Below, one piece after another: positions 15,501-24,929 of a DNA stretch of 32,525 nt. A model generated the notes under the pieces. It was not told where the DNA came from. It was given only the letters and a program-made list of their open reading frames with translations, and did no database searches. This DNA is from a filamentous cyanobacterium Phorm 6 (GTDB lineage: Bacteria > Cyanobacteriota > Cyanobacteriia > Cyanobacteriales > Microcoleaceae), in the NCBI GenBank assembly GCA_003003725.1, contig PVWI01000036.1, positions 1 to 32,525 of the forward strand, written 5' to 3'. Both the position numbers and the translations under genes were made by a program. How positions within the stretch are numbered: position 1 is the first letter of the stretch; each line of letters begins with the position of its first letter.

Positions 15501-18500
15501 GATGTTGGTATTACCAATCAGGACAATGATACGGCTGGTGTTTCTGTTAGTGTTGCCGAAACGACTGCTACCGAGGGGGGTGCAAGCGGTACGTACACTT
15601 TAGCGCTGAAATCGCAGCCGATCGCCCCTGTAACTCTCACTCTCACAACAGATAATGAGATTAAGCCGATCGCCCCTATCACTTTTACTCCCAATAATTG
15701 GAATGTCGCTCAACCCGTTACGGTGATAGCTGTTGACGATGCGGTTGTGGAAGGTTCACACAGCGGGAAAATTACTCACAGTGCGAGCAGCACTGATGCT
15801 AAGTATAATGTGGTTGTGGTTCCAGGGGTGACAGTGGCGATTACCGATAACGATGTAGCGCCACCGCCGCCGCCGACACCCACACCAACGCCGACTCCGA
15901 CTCCGACGACATCTGTCACGCCGACGCCAACTCCGACAACATCTGTCACTCCGACTCCGACTCCGACGACATCTGTCACTCCGACTCCAACTCCGACGAC
16001 ATCTGTCACTCCGACTCCGACTCCGACAACATCTGTCACTCCGACTCCAACTCCGACGACATCTGTCACTCCGACTCCGACTCCCACAGGTACTCCTACA
16101 CCGACACCATCACTTACACCAACGCCAACGCCTGCACTGCTACGCATTGGAGGCAATGACAAACCTGCTGGTGGTATCAGTGGTATCATCGGCACAGACA
16201 AGAATTGGTGCGGGGTAGAAGCTGGATTGGATAAACTTGAAAAAATTCTTGACGACCAATTACAAAAAGTTAACCTACCCATTGTCGGCCCCCTCAAGAA
16301 TATTTCCCCAGATTTTATTAGCAACATCAAGACCAAGCTGGTCGATACGATTAAAAATGGGGCTAATCAAAGTCTGAGTCAGTTAGAAAATAGCATCCGC
16401 GCTGCTCTGGGATCGAACTACAATGTTGCTCTAACTGGGAATTCTAATGCTGATGAAAGTACCTTGCTAATTACTCTGGGCAGGCAATATCAGTTTCCCG
16501 ACATCAATCTCTCGAAAAACTTAGGAGTACCGGCATTAAGCTTAGATGTAGATGGAAAAGCCCAATCAAAATACAACTACAACTTGTCCCTAGGAGTTGG
16601 TGTTAGTAAAGATTTCGGCTGCTACATAGATACTGACAAAACCAAGTTAACCGCCAACATTGACTTGGGCCTAAATGACCAATTCAAGGCAAAAGGCAAC
16701 TTAGGTTTTTTCCAAGTTGACCTGGCAAACGATACCAAAAACTCTACTAAAGTCGATGCCAACCTCGAAGTCAAGCTGAAAGACTTAGACAATCTGGGCG
16801 GCCCGAATGATGGCCCTCGCCTCACCTTGCCAGAACTGCAAGGCAACTATCAGTTTAAAGACTTATTCAATGCCAACTTAACGAGCAATGCTAATCTCGG
16901 TCTCACAGGAAAAACCAGCATTAATGGCAATGCTGCATTCCCCTCCTATAACTTCGACTTAGCAGTTAATTGGCCCCTCCTAAATTACGCTAACGGTCAA
17001 TTAACCGGGCCACAAAAGCCCACAGTTGCATTTAATAATATGCAACTCGATCTGGGGACATTTGTTAATAATTTTGCCAAGCCAATTGTCGGTAAAATTT
17101 CTGATGTCATTAAACCATTTCGACCTGTTATTAATTTTCTGAATGCCGACACCAAGTTACTGTCTAAACTAGGGATAGCGGGGCCGTTTGATAAAAATGG
17201 AGACGGCAAAGTTAGCGTACTAGAACTGGCAGCAAAAATCTCTGGTCGCGATATCGATACCCGCTTTTTAGATGCGGTTGCCAAGGTTGATAAAGTTGTT
17301 AATTTGGCCAACCAAATAGCCAACTCTCCAGATAAAATCGACTTAGGTTCCTACACTCTGGGGAATATAGATGTTACCGCTCAAAGTGCTAATCTTCAGA
17401 ATGCTTCCCCAGTTCCAAAAACTGCTGTACAACAAACCGCTAACCAACAAATTAACTCCAAAACAAGTGGCAAGGTCAAGGAATTCTTAAATGCTTTACA
17501 AGATATTAATGGCTTTGATATCCCACTCTTGACCAAGCCACAAACCGCGATTCAATTGCTGATAGGTAAACCGGATGTTCCGGTATTCACCTATCAGATG
17601 CCAAAACTGGGATTTGACTTTAATATTCGGAAAGATTTTCCGATTTGGGGGCCGATCAAGGGTTTACTTGAAGGCAAGTTTAGCGCTTCAGCTCATCTAG
17701 GATTTGGCTACGATACCTACGGATTAAGTGAATGGAAAAACTCTAATTTTGCTTCGGGTTCTGCTAGTAAAGTTTTGGATGGGTTTTACGTGAGCGATCG
17801 CGAAAATGCTGACGGCACAGGACGAGATGTTGACGAACTCACTCTTGACGCTAGTATTGCGGTGGGTGCTGGGATAGATGCGAAAATTGTCTCCGGTTAT
17901 GTCAAAGGTGGAATTCAAGGAAAAGTCGGCATCGATTTGATAGATATTGGAGAATTTAAGCCCAAACAAGGTGGCGACGGCAAAATCCGAACATCGGAAA
18001 TTACTTCCCGCATCAGCCAACCATCGGCACTGTTTGATGTAACAGGACAAGTCAATGCTTTCTTGGGTGCTGAAGTTAAGTCAATTTCAGTCAAATTCTG
18101 TGAGAAAACTATCGTGGGAGCAAAAAAACTTCCGCGGTGGTTGGGTGGCGGCACTACCCCTGCAATCACCGTACCTTATCCCTGCGGATTAGATTACAAA
18201 ACAGTCTACGATAAGAGCTTTGCCACATTTGAGTTAGCTAAGTTTAGTTTAGGGCCGAGTTCTAGCACTAGGGGCAAAGCAGTTAACGGTTACATGGCCG
18301 GGGCGACAGTCTTCTTCGATGCCAACTTTAATGGAGTTCAGGATGAAAACGAACCGTTCTCAATTACTAACGCCGATGGCAGCTTTGACTTAGATGTCTC
18401 TCTTGACAAATTCGACAAGAATAACAGTGGCGACCTCGAACCGGCTGAAGGCAAAATTGTACTGATAGATGGCATCAATACCTCTACTTATTTGCCGCAG

Positions 18501-19868
18501 CAAACACCCCTATTTGCCACACCAGATGCTACTGTCGTCACTCCGTTAACTACCCTATTGACCGAGTTGGTCGAGGAAGGTACTGACCAAAATCAGGCGC
18601 AAAATCAGGTGAAATCTGCACTGGGGCTGTCGTCAACAATTGACTTGACTAGCTACGATCCGCTACAGGCAATTACTCAAAACGATCCGAACGGTTTGGC
18701 GGTTTATGCAGCACACGCTCAAGTACAAAATACCATTGTTTTAGTCACAGATTTAATTAGCGGTGCTTCAACTACCGCGAAAAATGAGATTGCCGATCGC
18801 GTAATTTCCGCCGTGGCCAATCAACTTCAATCTGGCACTCTCGACTTCAGCAATTCAACACAAGTGCAGGCGATTATTCAGTCGGCGACGAGTCAACTGC
18901 AAGTACCGCAACTATCTAGTATTACTTCGGATGCTGCCCAAATTATTGCTGAGGGAAATCAGCGCATAAAGGCGATCGCCTCCAGCAATTCCTCGCCCTC
19001 CGATGCCGCGACAGACATCGCCCGCATCCAAAAAGTCGCACAAGGAGAAGTAGCTCAAGATTTACTGCAAGTTGCAGCCGGAAATAAGACAATTCAGTCG
19101 ACGATTTCCGAAAATACTGGTGCATCTCTAAATACCAAAATTCAGTCCGCTACAGCTAACAATCCAACAGTCCGCAATACTTTAGATACTGATGACTCTA
19201 GTACACCATCTACACCCGATGAACCATTCCCAGAAAGCGGTATTGAATTCGTTAAAGATGGGGAAAATACTACCGAAAGCACTGATGGTGACGATACCCT
19301 CTTCGGTAGTGCTGCTGATGACATTTTGCGCGGCAAAAAGGGAAACGATATTCTATTTAGTCTTGACGGCAACGATTGGATGAATGGCAATCAAGGCAAC
19401 GATTTGACCGATGGCGGAATTGGCGACGATACTCTCTACGGCGGTAAGGGTTTTGACACCTTGACAGGCGGCGCTGGTAATGACTTCATGTCTGGCAATC
19501 GAGGTGAAGATATCCTGCTGGGTGAAAAAGGTGAAGATACTCTCTACGGCGGTCAAGGCAATGATATTCTGCTAGGAGGTCAGGGTAACGATTTCCTCAG
19601 TGGCGATTTGGGGGATGATACCTTAATTGGTGATGTAGGGAGCGATCGATTCTTGCTTTCTGTCAATTCCGGTACTGATACGATCGCAGATTTTGAACTC
19701 GGTCAAGACTTGTTAGTATTGGGTAGCGGGCTGAGTTTCTCGCAATTGGCGATTAGTGAAGATAGCGGTTCAACATTAATTCGGTTTGCCCAAACTGGGG
19801 AGATTTTAGCTTCTCTCAGCGGAGTTTCTGCTAGCAGTATTAGCGCGGTGAATTTCGGATTGATTTAA
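12561..19868 (+). CDS. Giant secreted multidomain protein: DUF4347, FG-GAP/VCBS, Calx-beta, RTX
   Basis: A 2435-residue extracellular protein, probably exported by a type I system through its C-terminal RTX region. Order: DUF4347 (about 10-165); FG-GAP/VCBS repeats (about 177-527) with [10 protein letters not shown]-like calcium loops; two Calx-beta domains (530-637, 643-765); three roughly 110-residue Calx-beta-like repeats (768-1100); a Pro-Thr linker with six [10 protein letters not shown] units (1114-1173); a large unassigned region (about 1193-1905) with an EF-hand-like loop [12 protein letters not shown] at 1544; an SdrD-B-like domain (about 1907-2010); a helical stretch; nonapeptide RTX repeats (about 2242-2364); and a short C-terminal domain. 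Adhesion, calcium-dependent matrix building or carriage of an enzymatic head are all possible. AGGTG lies seven bases before the ATG. No secretion genes are adjacent. H67 and C110 in DUF4347 may form a catalytic pair. Confidence 0.9.
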   Translation: MPNLNNRVSVSAIAFIDTQVPNYQSLIAGVKPGTEVVVLDGNQDAIDQITEVLRDRTNIDSIHIVSHGAPGSLQLGDGSLSLDNVETYSEKLQQWRSALTVDADILIYGCNVALSALGFIQRIAQLTNTNVAASKNLTGSAAKGGDWKLEATTGEINTPLVFAEEVLASYKYVFANFSKATTFSAGGTGAYSLGVGKLNSDNFPDLVVGNIGSTQNVTALLGTGTGSFGIATPLPNSSSEFPVSVAINDLFNPDGFSDIAVASPGGYGPPGSSTIAIWPGTSTGSFGTPTNISGVNPSFVAAGDFNKDGRTDLATGNNQISILLATPTGSFGTPSNISFGAAGSDTFIAVADFDGDGNLDLVATKRLSNSVYFLKGDGAGNFGPTTNFTGVGGDPRSLAVGDFNKDGKPDLVTANYSSNNVSVLLWNSTTNSFNPAVAFGVGTNPESVAVGDFNADGNLDIVTANNGSNNVSILSGDGGGNFGSATNFNVGTLPRAVAVADFNADGFSDLATANSGSNDVSILLNVVANFGAATYSGTEGTADTTVNIPVTISGTPFTDVTVPIVIDPSSTATQNSDYTISPPSITFLAGTTTLTQNVAVTIKPDNLPENAETAILNFGTITGGVAGTTKQTTLTIAANGTVSYAIAAGIASIPEGNTGTTPLTFTATRSGNTGGASSVNYTIAGTATNVSDYNNIGGTSGATTATGIINFAAGETSKTITLDVLGDTLVEPDETIAVTLSNPTSPGVTPTITTATATTTITNDDKAGFTVNPTALSTSEVGGTATFTVKLNSQPSANVTFGLSSSNVAEGTVSTNSLTFTSANYNQPQTITVSGVDDLVADGPQPYKIVTAAAVSTDANYNNLDPDDVAVTNSDNETPGITVNPTAGLTTGEDGTKADFTVVLNTQPTADVTIGLNSSNVAEGTVSTNSITFTPASWNVPQPVTVTGVNDSIADGDIEYKIVTAAAVSTDANYSNRDVADVGITNQDNDTAGVSVSVAETTATEGGASGTYTLALKSQPIAPVTLTLTTDNEIKPIAPITFTPNNWNVAQPVTVIAVDDAVVEGSHSGKITHSASSTDAKYNVVVVPGVTVAITDNDVAPPPPPTPTPTPTPTPTTSVTPTPTPTTSVTPTPTPTTSVTPTPTPTTSVTPTPTPTTSVTPTPTPTTSVTPTPTPTGTPTPTPSLTPTPTPALLRIGGNDKPAGGISGIIGTDKNWCGVEAGLDKLEKILDDQLQKVNLPIVGPLKNISPDFISNIKTKLVDTIKNGANQSLSQLENSIRAALGSNYNVALTGNSNADESTLLITLGRQYQFPDINLSKNLGVPALSLDVDGKAQSKYNYNLSLGVGVSKDFGCYIDTDKTKLTANIDLGLNDQFKAKGNLGFFQVDLANDTKNSTKVDANLEVKLKDLDNLGGPNDGPRLTLPELQGNYQFKDLFNANLTSNANLGLTGKTSINGNAAFPSYNFDLAVNWPLLNYANGQLTGPQKPTVAFNNMQLDLGTFVNNFAKPIVGKISDVIKPFRPVINFLNADTKLLSKLGIAGPFDKNGDGKVSVLELAAKISGRDIDTRFLDAVAKVDKVVNLANQIANSPDKIDLGSYTLGNIDVTAQSANLQNASPVPKTAVQQTANQQINSKTSGKVKEFLNALQDINGFDIPLLTKPQTAIQLLIGKPDVPVFTYQMPKLGFDFNIRKDFPIWGPIKGLLEGKFSASAHLGFGYDTYGLSEWKNSNFASGSASKVLDGFYVSDRENADGTGRDVDELTLDASIAVGAGIDAKIVSGYVKGGIQGKVGIDLIDIGEFKPKQGGDGKIRTSEITSRISQPSALFDVTGQVNAFLGAEVKSISVKFCEKTIVGAKKLPRWLGGGTTPAITVPYPCGLDYKTVYDKSFATFELAKFSLGPSSSTRGKAVNGYMAGATVFFDANFNGVQDENEPFSITNADGSFDLDVSLDKFDKNNSGDLEPAEGKIVLIDGINTSTYLPQQTPLFATPDATVVTPLTTLLTELVEEGTDQNQAQNQVKSALGLSSTIDLTSYDPLQAITQNDPNGLAVYAAHAQVQNTIVLVTDLISGASTTAKNEIADRVISAVANQLQSGTLDFSNSTQVQAIIQSATSQLQVPQLSSITSDAAQIIAEGNQRIKAIASSNSSPSDAATDIARIQKVAQGEVAQDLLQVAAGNKTIQSTISENTGASLNTKIQSATANNPTVRNTLDTDDSSTPSTPDEPFPESGIEFVKDGENTTESTDGDDTLFGSAADDILRGKKGNDILFSLDGNDWMNGNQGNDLTDGGIGDDTLYGGKGFDTLTGGAGNDFMSGNRGEDILLGEKGEDTLYGGQGNDILLGGQGNDFLSGDLGDDTLIGDVGSDRFLLSVNSGTDTIADFELGQDLLVLGSGLSFSQLAISEDSGSTLIRFAQTGEILASLSGVSASSISAVNFGLI
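15901..16080 (+). repeat. 30-bp minisatellite encoding the Pro-Thr linker
   Basis: Six units of exactly 30 bp encode the repeating decapeptide [10 protein letters not shown] inside the giant gene. Units differ only at a few synonymous sites. The period is a multiple of three, so copy-number change keeps the frame. Confidence 0.93.
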
Positions 19869-19878
19869 GAAAAAATTG

Positions 19879-19892
19879 GCGGTTAAAACCGC
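19879..19892 (+). terminator. Short hairpin just after the giant gene
   Basis: GCGGTT and AACCGC form a small stem 10 bases after the stop codon of the giant gene. No T-tract follows, so terminator activity is doubtful; it may simply be a dispersed palindrome. Confidence 0.3.
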
Positions 19893-19957
19893 AGTCTTAT
19901 CTTGATGTTTGTATATGATCGGTTTCAACCACCGAATGCCTAGCGCACAATCAAGGC

Positions 19958-20078
19958 CTAGATCCCCCCTAACCCCCCTTAAAAAGGGGGGGACAAGAGT
20001 TATCAAAGTCCTTCTTAACAAGGGGGATAAGAATCTTCTCAAAGTCCCCCTTCTTAAGGGGGATTTAGGGGGATCTAG
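19958..20078. repeat. Palindromic element with GATCCCCC arms (MITE-like)
   Basis: Left arm 19958-19980 begins CTAGATCCCCCCTAA; right arm 20056-20078 is its near-perfect reverse complement (about 20 of 23 positions). A G-run/C-run internal repeat lies between. This GATCCCCCTAA type of element is common in cyanobacterial spacers. It separates the convergent giant gene and dprA. Confidence 0.85.
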
Positions 20079-20130
20079 ACTCGGCGATCAGCGAGATTTC
20101 TAAGGTTAAATACGATCGCACTAACACAAA

Positions 20131-21282
20131 TCAACACCGCTGATAACGCATACCAGGCAACTGCGAAACTAATCCCAACAATTCCAACTGCAAAAGAATA
20201 CCAGAAACCGTTCCCGCTTCCAATCCCGCAGCCTCCACAATTGTATCAAGAGAACTTGGCCCAGAGCCCAGAGCTTTGAACACTACAGCCAACTCCCCAT
20301 CCAATAGCGGCTCTTGCCTTTGGGGGGCTGGATTTGTCGGAAACAGCGACAACTGCTGCGCACTATCCAATTTTGGCATGGCTCCGAGCATTTCCAGCAA
20401 CCTGTCTTCACTGGACTGTCGATCGCGATTCGGGAGAATAGGATGAGCACCTTTACTCAGCAACTCCAAACATCCAAACGATCGCTCATCATCCAGCCTT
20501 CCCGTCAAAACATACACATCCCGGCAAAACTCATTAGCTTGATAAGCAGTAATTAACGCCCCCGACTTCTGCGGAGCTTCAATCACAATTGTAGCGCGAC
20601 TCAAGCCCGCAATTATCCGATTTCGGCGCGGAAAATTAGTTTTATTCGGTTGAGTACCCGCCGGATATTCACTAATTGCCAATCCCTGCTGCACGAGGCG
20701 ATCGCACAACCGCTCATTTGACTGAGGATAAACGATATCGACCCCAGTTCCAAAAACAGCCAAAGTCCTGCCGCCCGCCTCCAAACAGCTTGTATGAGCC
20801 TCCGTATCAATACCCGCCGCCAATCCCGAAACAACAGTAAAACCATTTGTAGCCAAAGCCACACTAATTTTACGAGTCCAGCGGCGGCCGTATTCCGAAG
20901 GACTACGAGTGCCAACAATTGCCACCGTCGGCGTAATTCCTTGATTCTCTTTTAGGTCAACTAAACCGCGATAATACAGCACAGGCGGCGGACTCGGAAT
21001 TTCCAATAATAAGCTGGGATAATCCTTGTCTGCTGGTGTCCAGAAACAGGGATTTTTAATAATATGTTGTTCGATAAATTCTTCAGGATTGAGTTTAGCT
21101 CGTTCTTGCACAGTTGTATCAATTACCTGCTTGCCAAACCCTTCTACTCGCATTAAATCTACTGGTTTCGCCGTCCAAGCTTCTGCCAAACTCTTGAAAT
21201 GTTGGTGCAATCTTTGCAACAAAATCGGCCCGATACCATTAATCTGCGACCATGCTAACCAATAAGCGCGTTCTTCTAGCAA
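20131..21282 (-). CDS. dprA: DNA-processing protein DprA (Smf)
   Basis: DprA binds incoming single-stranded DNA during natural transformation and loads RecA. The 383-residue protein has an N-terminal helical domain (NGIGPILLQRLHQHF, HhH-like). The extended Rossmann fold carries the signature GTRSPSEYGRRWT, VVSGLAAGIDTEAHTS, FGTGVDIVYPQSN and SEYPAGTQPNKTNFPRRNRIIAGLS. A C-terminal winged-helix segment includes VEAAGLEAGTVSGILLQLELLGLV. All core motifs are intact, so it should be functional. It faces the giant gene across the GATCCCCC element and lies downstream of a strong palindrome. Confidence 0.96.
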   Translation of the reverse strand: MLEERAYWLAWSQINGIGPILLQRLHQHFKSLAEAWTAKPVDLMRVEGFGKQVIDTTVQERAKLNPEEFIEQHIIKNPCFWTPADKDYPSLLLEIPSPPPVLYYRGLVDLKENQGITPTVAIVGTRSPSEYGRRWTRKISVALATNGFTVVSGLAAGIDTEAHTSCLEAGGRTLAVFGTGVDIVYPQSNERLCDRLVQQGLAISEYPAGTQPNKTNFPRRNRIIAGLSRATIVIEAPQKSGALITAYQANEFCRDVYVLTGRLDDERSFGCLELLSKGAHPILPNRDRQSSEDRLLEMLGAMPKLDSAQQLSLFPTNPAPQRQEPLLDGELAVVFKALGSGPSSLDTIVEAAGLEAGTVSGILLQLELLGLVSQLPGMRYQRC

Positions 21283-21328
21283 AGACTTGCCCTCAATTTA
21301 TCTGAGAATAATTTTATCATTTTTCAAA

Positions 21329-21465
21329 GGTTCGATCGTTCGGACTTCAGTCCTTTCTTTTCTTGCGGACTAAAGTCCTCACTACCAACCAATTTTTTCA
21401 AAGGTTCGATCGTTCGGACTTCAGTCCTTTCTTTTCTTGCGGACTAAAGTCCGAACGATCGAACC
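21329..21465. repeat. 74-bp tandem duplication with hairpins of the GGACTTTAGTCC family
   Basis: Copies start at 21329 and 21403. The second is a hairpin with 25-base arms (21403-21427 and 21441-21465, left arm starting GGTTCGATCGTTCGGACTTC) and one mismatch. The first has a diverged outer right arm of the CTCACTACC type, showing exchange between subfamilies. It lies five bases from the stop of the DUF218 gene. Confidence 0.92.
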
Positions 21466-21469
21466 TAAT

Positions 21470-22162
21470 TCAGGCTTGCCAATCGACGAAACTGGCATAA
21501 ATATAAGCAATAATTTCCCCAGTCACAGTCCTAAAACCTTCGCTAGATTTCCACCATTCCTGCGGGTTATAATCTTGCGATTCCGCAGCTATTATCCCGA
21601 CTTTAATCTCAGGATTCAGCACTTCTTTAAAAACCATCCAACTGCGGCGGGCGTGAGTGCCAAAGGAATAGAGATTAATTGAGTCAACTTTTGGGGCAGA
21701 AGTAGCTAGCCAATCTCGAAGGGCGATCGCAGATGCAGCAGTACGGTGTTTCACAACACTCGGTGCGGGTACGGCTACTACTTTGTCTTTATCAAATCCT
21801 AGCGCAATACAGGTCGCGGCAGTTAGTTCGGCATAATTTTTATATTCAGCGAGGTAATAGCCTTTACCTAAAGGAAGTCCGGTTGTCACCAATTGGCGGT
21901 ATTCGCCTTTTTTGAATTCGGCGATCGCACTTTCGATCGCATAATCCGGCAACCACCCTTCTACTACTAATATATCAGCTTTGATGGGCGATGTCACCGC
22001 CAGAAATGGATGAATATTTCCGATTATTAATGTCATTGCAATGATTAAACCCACGATCGCAATTACCCAACCTTCCCAGGTAATTGCCCACATTTCTCGG
22101 CGGCGGATCAGACTAATTTTGATTTTGAGTCTTCGCATCCTTCCAAAATTCATATCAATCAA
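21470..22162 (-). CDS. DUF218/YdcF-like membrane-anchored protein
   Basis: A 230-residue protein with basic N-terminal residues and one membrane helix (about 31-53, WVIAIVGLIIAMTLIIGN), followed by a soluble Rossmann-like domain. ADILVVEGWLPDYAIESAIAEFKKG and the later NLYSFGTHARRSWMVFK match the DUF218 (YdcF/SanA/ElyC) pattern. The family includes envelope-related proteins whose biochemical activity is largely unknown. The domain probably faces the periplasm. It lies upstream of dprA on the same strand, but with a hairpin duplication between them. Confidence 0.72.
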   Translation of the reverse strand: MIDMNFGRMRRLKIKISLIRRREMWAITWEGWVIAIVGLIIAMTLIIGNIHPFLAVTSPIKADILVVEGWLPDYAIESAIAEFKKGEYRQLVTTGLPLGKGYYLAEYKNYAELTAATCIALGFDKDKVVAVPAPSVVKHRTAASAIALRDWLATSAPKVDSINLYSFGTHARRSWMVFKEVLNPEIKVGIIAAESQDYNPQEWWKSSEGFRTVTGEIIAYIYASFVDWQA

Positions 22163-22324
22163 ATTATTGACAATTTACGCACTCTTAGGCTAGAAACCCG
22201 ATTTCTAGAGTCGGAGTGCGATCGCGAACTTTTCTTACATAAATCCAGCCAAGAAATCTAACTTCTAGCCGCGCAATTACATCCGTTAAATCCGCTACAT
22301 AATCCGTTGCCAATCTTCCTTTTT

Positions 22325-22975
22325 CTATTTGTGTTTCAGATACTCAAAAACGCTTTTGTCTCCGATATCCTGCGGTATTGCTTGAAAGAACTTGCGCACA
22401 GCAAAAATGATAAACAAGATCGCCCAAAGCCCCAGCAACAACTGTTCATTTTCCGGTGACAAAAAGCCGAAGATATGTCCGAAAAGTAACAGCGGAACTC
22501 CCGGAGTCAAAAACTTAGTTTCTAGGCGGTTGAAGCAGAAAGCCTCTTTAAAAAAGATGCCATTTAAGGCGGCAAAAGTAAACCCAATTCCCCACAAAGT
22601 CGCTGGATTTTCGTACACTGCTAAAGCTAAAGGTTCGCTGCTTTGTAGGGCGACAAACAATGCTGCCGCGCCACCGATCGCCCAAAACACCTGTAGCGTT
22701 CGGTGCAGCGCAATCATGTAAATGTGAATAGTTGCCAAGCTAACGCCTAAAGCTATCCAGAAACACGCAAAAACAGGCGTTATAGCTTGGATGGCGATCG
22801 GGTTATCGCCACTCTGTAGCACTAGAGTAGCACCGATCGCCAAACAGAGTGCCGCCACTCCCAACCCGGCGCGGTAGATCAGCACTCCAGTGCGATCGCT
22901 TTGAGTAATCGTAAATTCACCAAATTGCCCTTGATAGACTTCCGATTCATCAGGCGATTTCAGTAATTGCATCAA
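22325..22975 (-). CDS. DUF2301 integral membrane protein
   Basis: A 216-residue hydrophobic protein with about six predicted membrane helices, starting after a hydrophilic N-terminus (SPDESEVYQGQFGEFTITQSDRTG). The stretch GFTFAALNGIFFKEAFCFNR and the following FLTPGVPLLLFGHIFGF are typical of the cyanobacterial/plastid DUF2301 family. No function is established. The start at 22975 has an ATG doublet, and it is divergent from the small plus-strand gene with about 80 bp between the starts. Confidence 0.85.
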   Translation of the reverse strand: MMQLLKSPDESEVYQGQFGEFTITQSDRTGVLIYRAGLGVAALCLAIGATLVLQSGDNPIAIQAITPVFACFWIALGVSLATIHIYMIALHRTLQVFWAIGGAAALFVALQSSEPLALAVYENPATLWGIGFTFAALNGIFFKEAFCFNRLETKFLTPGVPLLLFGHIFGFLSPENEQLLLGLWAILFIIFAVRKFFQAIPQDIGDKSVFEYLKHK

Positions 22976-23056
22976 AGTTTCCTCCTATTTATCAAACACG
23001 AATGTACTTATGTCAAGATATACTTTATTGATAAACCGATACAGCGGAACAGAGCG

Positions 23057-23719
23057 ATGCCTAAATTTGACAAGCCTAAACTTAACAAGTCTCAACTTAA
23101 CAAATCTCAATTTGACAAGCCCCCAAATCAAACCAAATCCTTCTCTTCTGAAGCCGAACTTCCTGCCATTTGGCTTGATGAAACCATTGTAGCAGGCAGA
23201 AGACCGATACCGCTAAACGACTTCGAGCGTTTGCTGATGGAAGTACCGGAATTGAGTGAGGGGTTCGATCCAGAAATTTTCTCCCATCTCCACAAAAATA
23301 CCCCATTTAATGGCAGTAAATTTGAAAGTAAGATTAGCAAAATCCTGGGAAACAAAAAAATTAATGCCGATCTTAAAAATACAATCAAATATTTAGACTA
23401 CCTCAAGAAAAATTTTCAAGTTCCGTGCCAAGTTACTGGGATAGAAGAGTTTGAATGGGAAGAAGAGTATCTTATAGGTTTTGGTACTAAAAAAGAATAT
23501 GCAAGGCTCAAAAAAACTCAACCTTCTTATAATGATAAATTCACAATTAATCGGCTGGAAGATTTTTCTATTCAGGAAGACGGCATATTTGTGGAAGTTC
23601 AGCGCGTCGGTGATCGCAAAAAGTTTATATTGCGTTTAGCAGAGTTAGAATCAGTTGATGATATCTTCCCAAACAATCAGTTATTACATGATTATGCCAT
23701 GTGGTGGATTCATTATTAA
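23057..23719 (+). CDS. Protein of unknown function with N-terminal pentapeptide-unit tandem repeat
   Basis: I do not recognise this 220-residue protein. The ATG at 23057 was chosen because it begins a repeat of four five-residue units (KFDKP, KLNKS, QLNKS, QFDKP), coded by near-identical 15-bp units at 23063-23122. The frame extends upstream to 22967 but overlaps the divergent DUF2301 gene. The body is soluble and mixed: an acidic helical part (DFERLLMEVPELSEGF), then a lysine-rich helix. A C-terminal beta-rich domain follows (CQVTGIEEFEWEEEYLIGFG, then DGIFVEVQRVGDRKKFILRLAELE), ending LLHDYAMWWIHY. No signal peptide or membrane helix is seen. It could be a small regulatory or calcium-binding protein, but nothing proves this. 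Confidence 0.7.
   Translation: MPKFDKPKLNKSQLNKSQFDKPPNQTKSFSSEAELPAIWLDETIVAGRRPIPLNDFERLLMEVPELSEGFDPEIFSHLHKNTPFNGSKFESKISKILGNKKINADLKNTIKYLDYLKKNFQVPCQVTGIEEFEWEEEYLIGFGTKKEYARLKKTQPSYNDKFTINRLEDFSIQEDGIFVEVQRVGDRKKFILRLAELESVDDIFPNNQLLHDYAMWWIHY
23063..23122 (+). repeat. Four 15-bp coding repeats
   Basis: Units of the form AAATTTGACAAGCCT encode (K/Q)(F/L)(D/N)K(P/S). They are in phase and differ at a few bases. Confidence 0.85.
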
Positions 23720-23741
23720 GGAAGATTGGGAGAGAGGAAGA

Positions 23742-23771
23742 GGGGGAGAGTGGGAGAGGGGGAGAGTGGGA
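23742..23771. repeat. GGGGGAGAGTGGGA repeat in the spacer
   Basis: Two copies of GGGGGAGAGTGGGA lie at 23742-23755 and 23758-23771. The complementary CCCACTCT unit recurs as three octamers at 24741-24764. Confidence 0.75.
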
Positions 23772-23792
23772 AAAATCTTCCTTCTTCCCTCT

Positions 23793-23815
23793 GACAACTG
23801 TCAACTGTCAACTCT
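23793..23815. repeat. CAACTGT heptamer array behind DUF561
   Basis: Two perfect CAACTGT units plus partial ones lie 10 bases beyond the stop codon of the minus-strand DUF561 gene. In that gene's sense they read GTTGACA. Confidence 0.8.
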
Positions 23816-23825
23816 TCCTTCTTAA

Positions 23826-24581
23826 TTACATTGAAGCAGCAAAGTGCGATCGCGAAACCAAAGCCAAAGCTTCAACCAAACTGCGCACAGCAGCAATCAT
23901 CGCCACTTCGCTATTAAGTTGGCTGACAGCAGAACCGACACCAACACCCGCAGCGCCGGCGCCAATAGCGAGCGGTGCGGTGACGCTGGAGATACCCGAA
24001 GCGCAGAGTACGGGGACTTGTACGGCGCGGGAAATTTCAAAGGCTGCGGCCAAAGTAGGCGCTGCTTTTTCAATCAATCCCAAGGTTCCAGCGTGAATTG
24101 GTTGGGCGCTAGTGCCGCCTTCGGTTTGGATGATGTTAGCGCCAGCTTTGACTAATTCGGTTGCTAATTGCACCTGTTTGTCGAGAGTCAAAATGTGGGG
24201 AACAGTTACAGAAAGCGTGATATTCGGAAATAGCGATCGCGTTTGGCTAGTCAACTCCAAAACTTCCTCAGCTTCAAAGCGGCGGCCTAGTGCGTAGAAA
24301 GCATCAAAGTTGCCAATTTCAATCAAATCTGCGCCAGCTTCTACCGCAGCCACAAACTTTTCTGGTTCCACAGCCGATACACAAATTGGCAAATTTGTCA
24401 ACTGTTTGGCCATCAATACCAAATCGCGATCGCAAGCAATATCAACAAACGAAGCACCACCGAGATCCGCTGCTTTGACAACAGCCGCAACGTTGGCTGC
24501 ATCAAAATTATTTAAACCGCTGATAATTTTCAGGGCGCGGCCTTGCTCAAATGCGCGCTGCAATTTAGAATTTACACTCAT
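23826..24581 (-). CDS. ycf23: DUF561 protein, Ycf23-like
   Basis: A 251-residue TIM-barrel-like protein of the DUF561/Ycf23 family, found in cyanobacteria and some algal plastids; the biochemical role is not established. Visible features are LKIISGLNNFDAANVAAVVKAA, GGASFVDIACD, AGADLIEIGNFDAFYALGRRF, AGANIIQTEGGTSAQP and the glycine-rich phosphate-loop-like AGAAGVGVGSAVSQL near the C-terminus. Loops of this kind resemble phosphate-binding TIM barrels, so a small phosphorylated ligand is a fair guess. The length and conserved blocks are complete. No operon partner is clear. Confidence 0.9.
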   Translation of the reverse strand: MSVNSKLQRAFEQGRALKIISGLNNFDAANVAAVVKAADLGGASFVDIACDRDLVLMAKQLTNLPICVSAVEPEKFVAAVEAGADLIEIGNFDAFYALGRRFEAEEVLELTSQTRSLFPNITLSVTVPHILTLDKQVQLATELVKAGANIIQTEGGTSAQPIHAGTLGLIEKAAPTLAAAFEISRAVQVPVLCASGISSVTAPLAIGAGAAGVGVGSAVSQLNSEVAMIAAVRSLVEALALVSRSHFAASM

Positions 24582-24657
24582 CGTTAGTTTTCCAACTCAA
24601 AAAATTTCTTAGACTCATTTTGACACAGATTAGAACAAATTCTTGATTTTTCTAACA

Positions 24658-24764
24658 GAAGGAAGAAGGAAGAAGGAAGAAGGAAGAAGGAAGAGGGAAG
24701 AGGGAAGAAGGAAGAAGGAAGAGGGAAGAGAGACTATTTTCCCACTCTCCCACTCTCCCACTCT
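24658..24764. repeat. (GAAGGAA)10 heptamer array and (CCCACTCT)3
   Basis: Ten heptamers GAAGGAA/GAGGGAA run from 24658 to 24727, the reverse-oriented class of the array at 4256. Three octamers CCCACTCT follow at 24741-24764. Both lie in the 291-bp spacer between DUF561 and the creatininase-family gene. Confidence 0.92.
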
Positions 24765-24799
24765 CCGCCTCGAACATCACAGACAATATAGATGCTAGG

Positions 24800-24929
24800 A
24801 AAGCTTACGGCGTTGCTGATTCTGGGTATGATTCATCAATTATGCGATCGCTACAACCTTGGTAGGGGCAATTCATGAATTGCCCCTACCCAAGGTTTCA
24901 TACCTCAATCCAGCAACGCCGGAAAGCTT
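24800..24929. repeat. Nested palindromic element overlapping the creatininase 3' end
   Basis: A perfect 30-bp palindrome at 24861-24890 (half-site GGTAGGGGCAATTCA) sits inside a larger inverted repeat with arms at about 24810-24831 and 24898-24919 (outer part GGCGTTGCTG). AAGCTT lies just outside both arms. The element is about 130 bp. The creatininase stop codon (24873-24875) lies inside the central palindrome. Confidence 0.9.

Noticed and set aside
15776-16336. Minus-strand 186-residue frame rich in GVGVGV
   Set aside because: Antisense shadow of the Pro-Thr minisatellite inside the giant gene.
19806-20103. Frames on both strands across the GATCCCCC element
   Set aside because: These are typical spurious frames produced by this palindromic element; no ribosome-binding site or family match.
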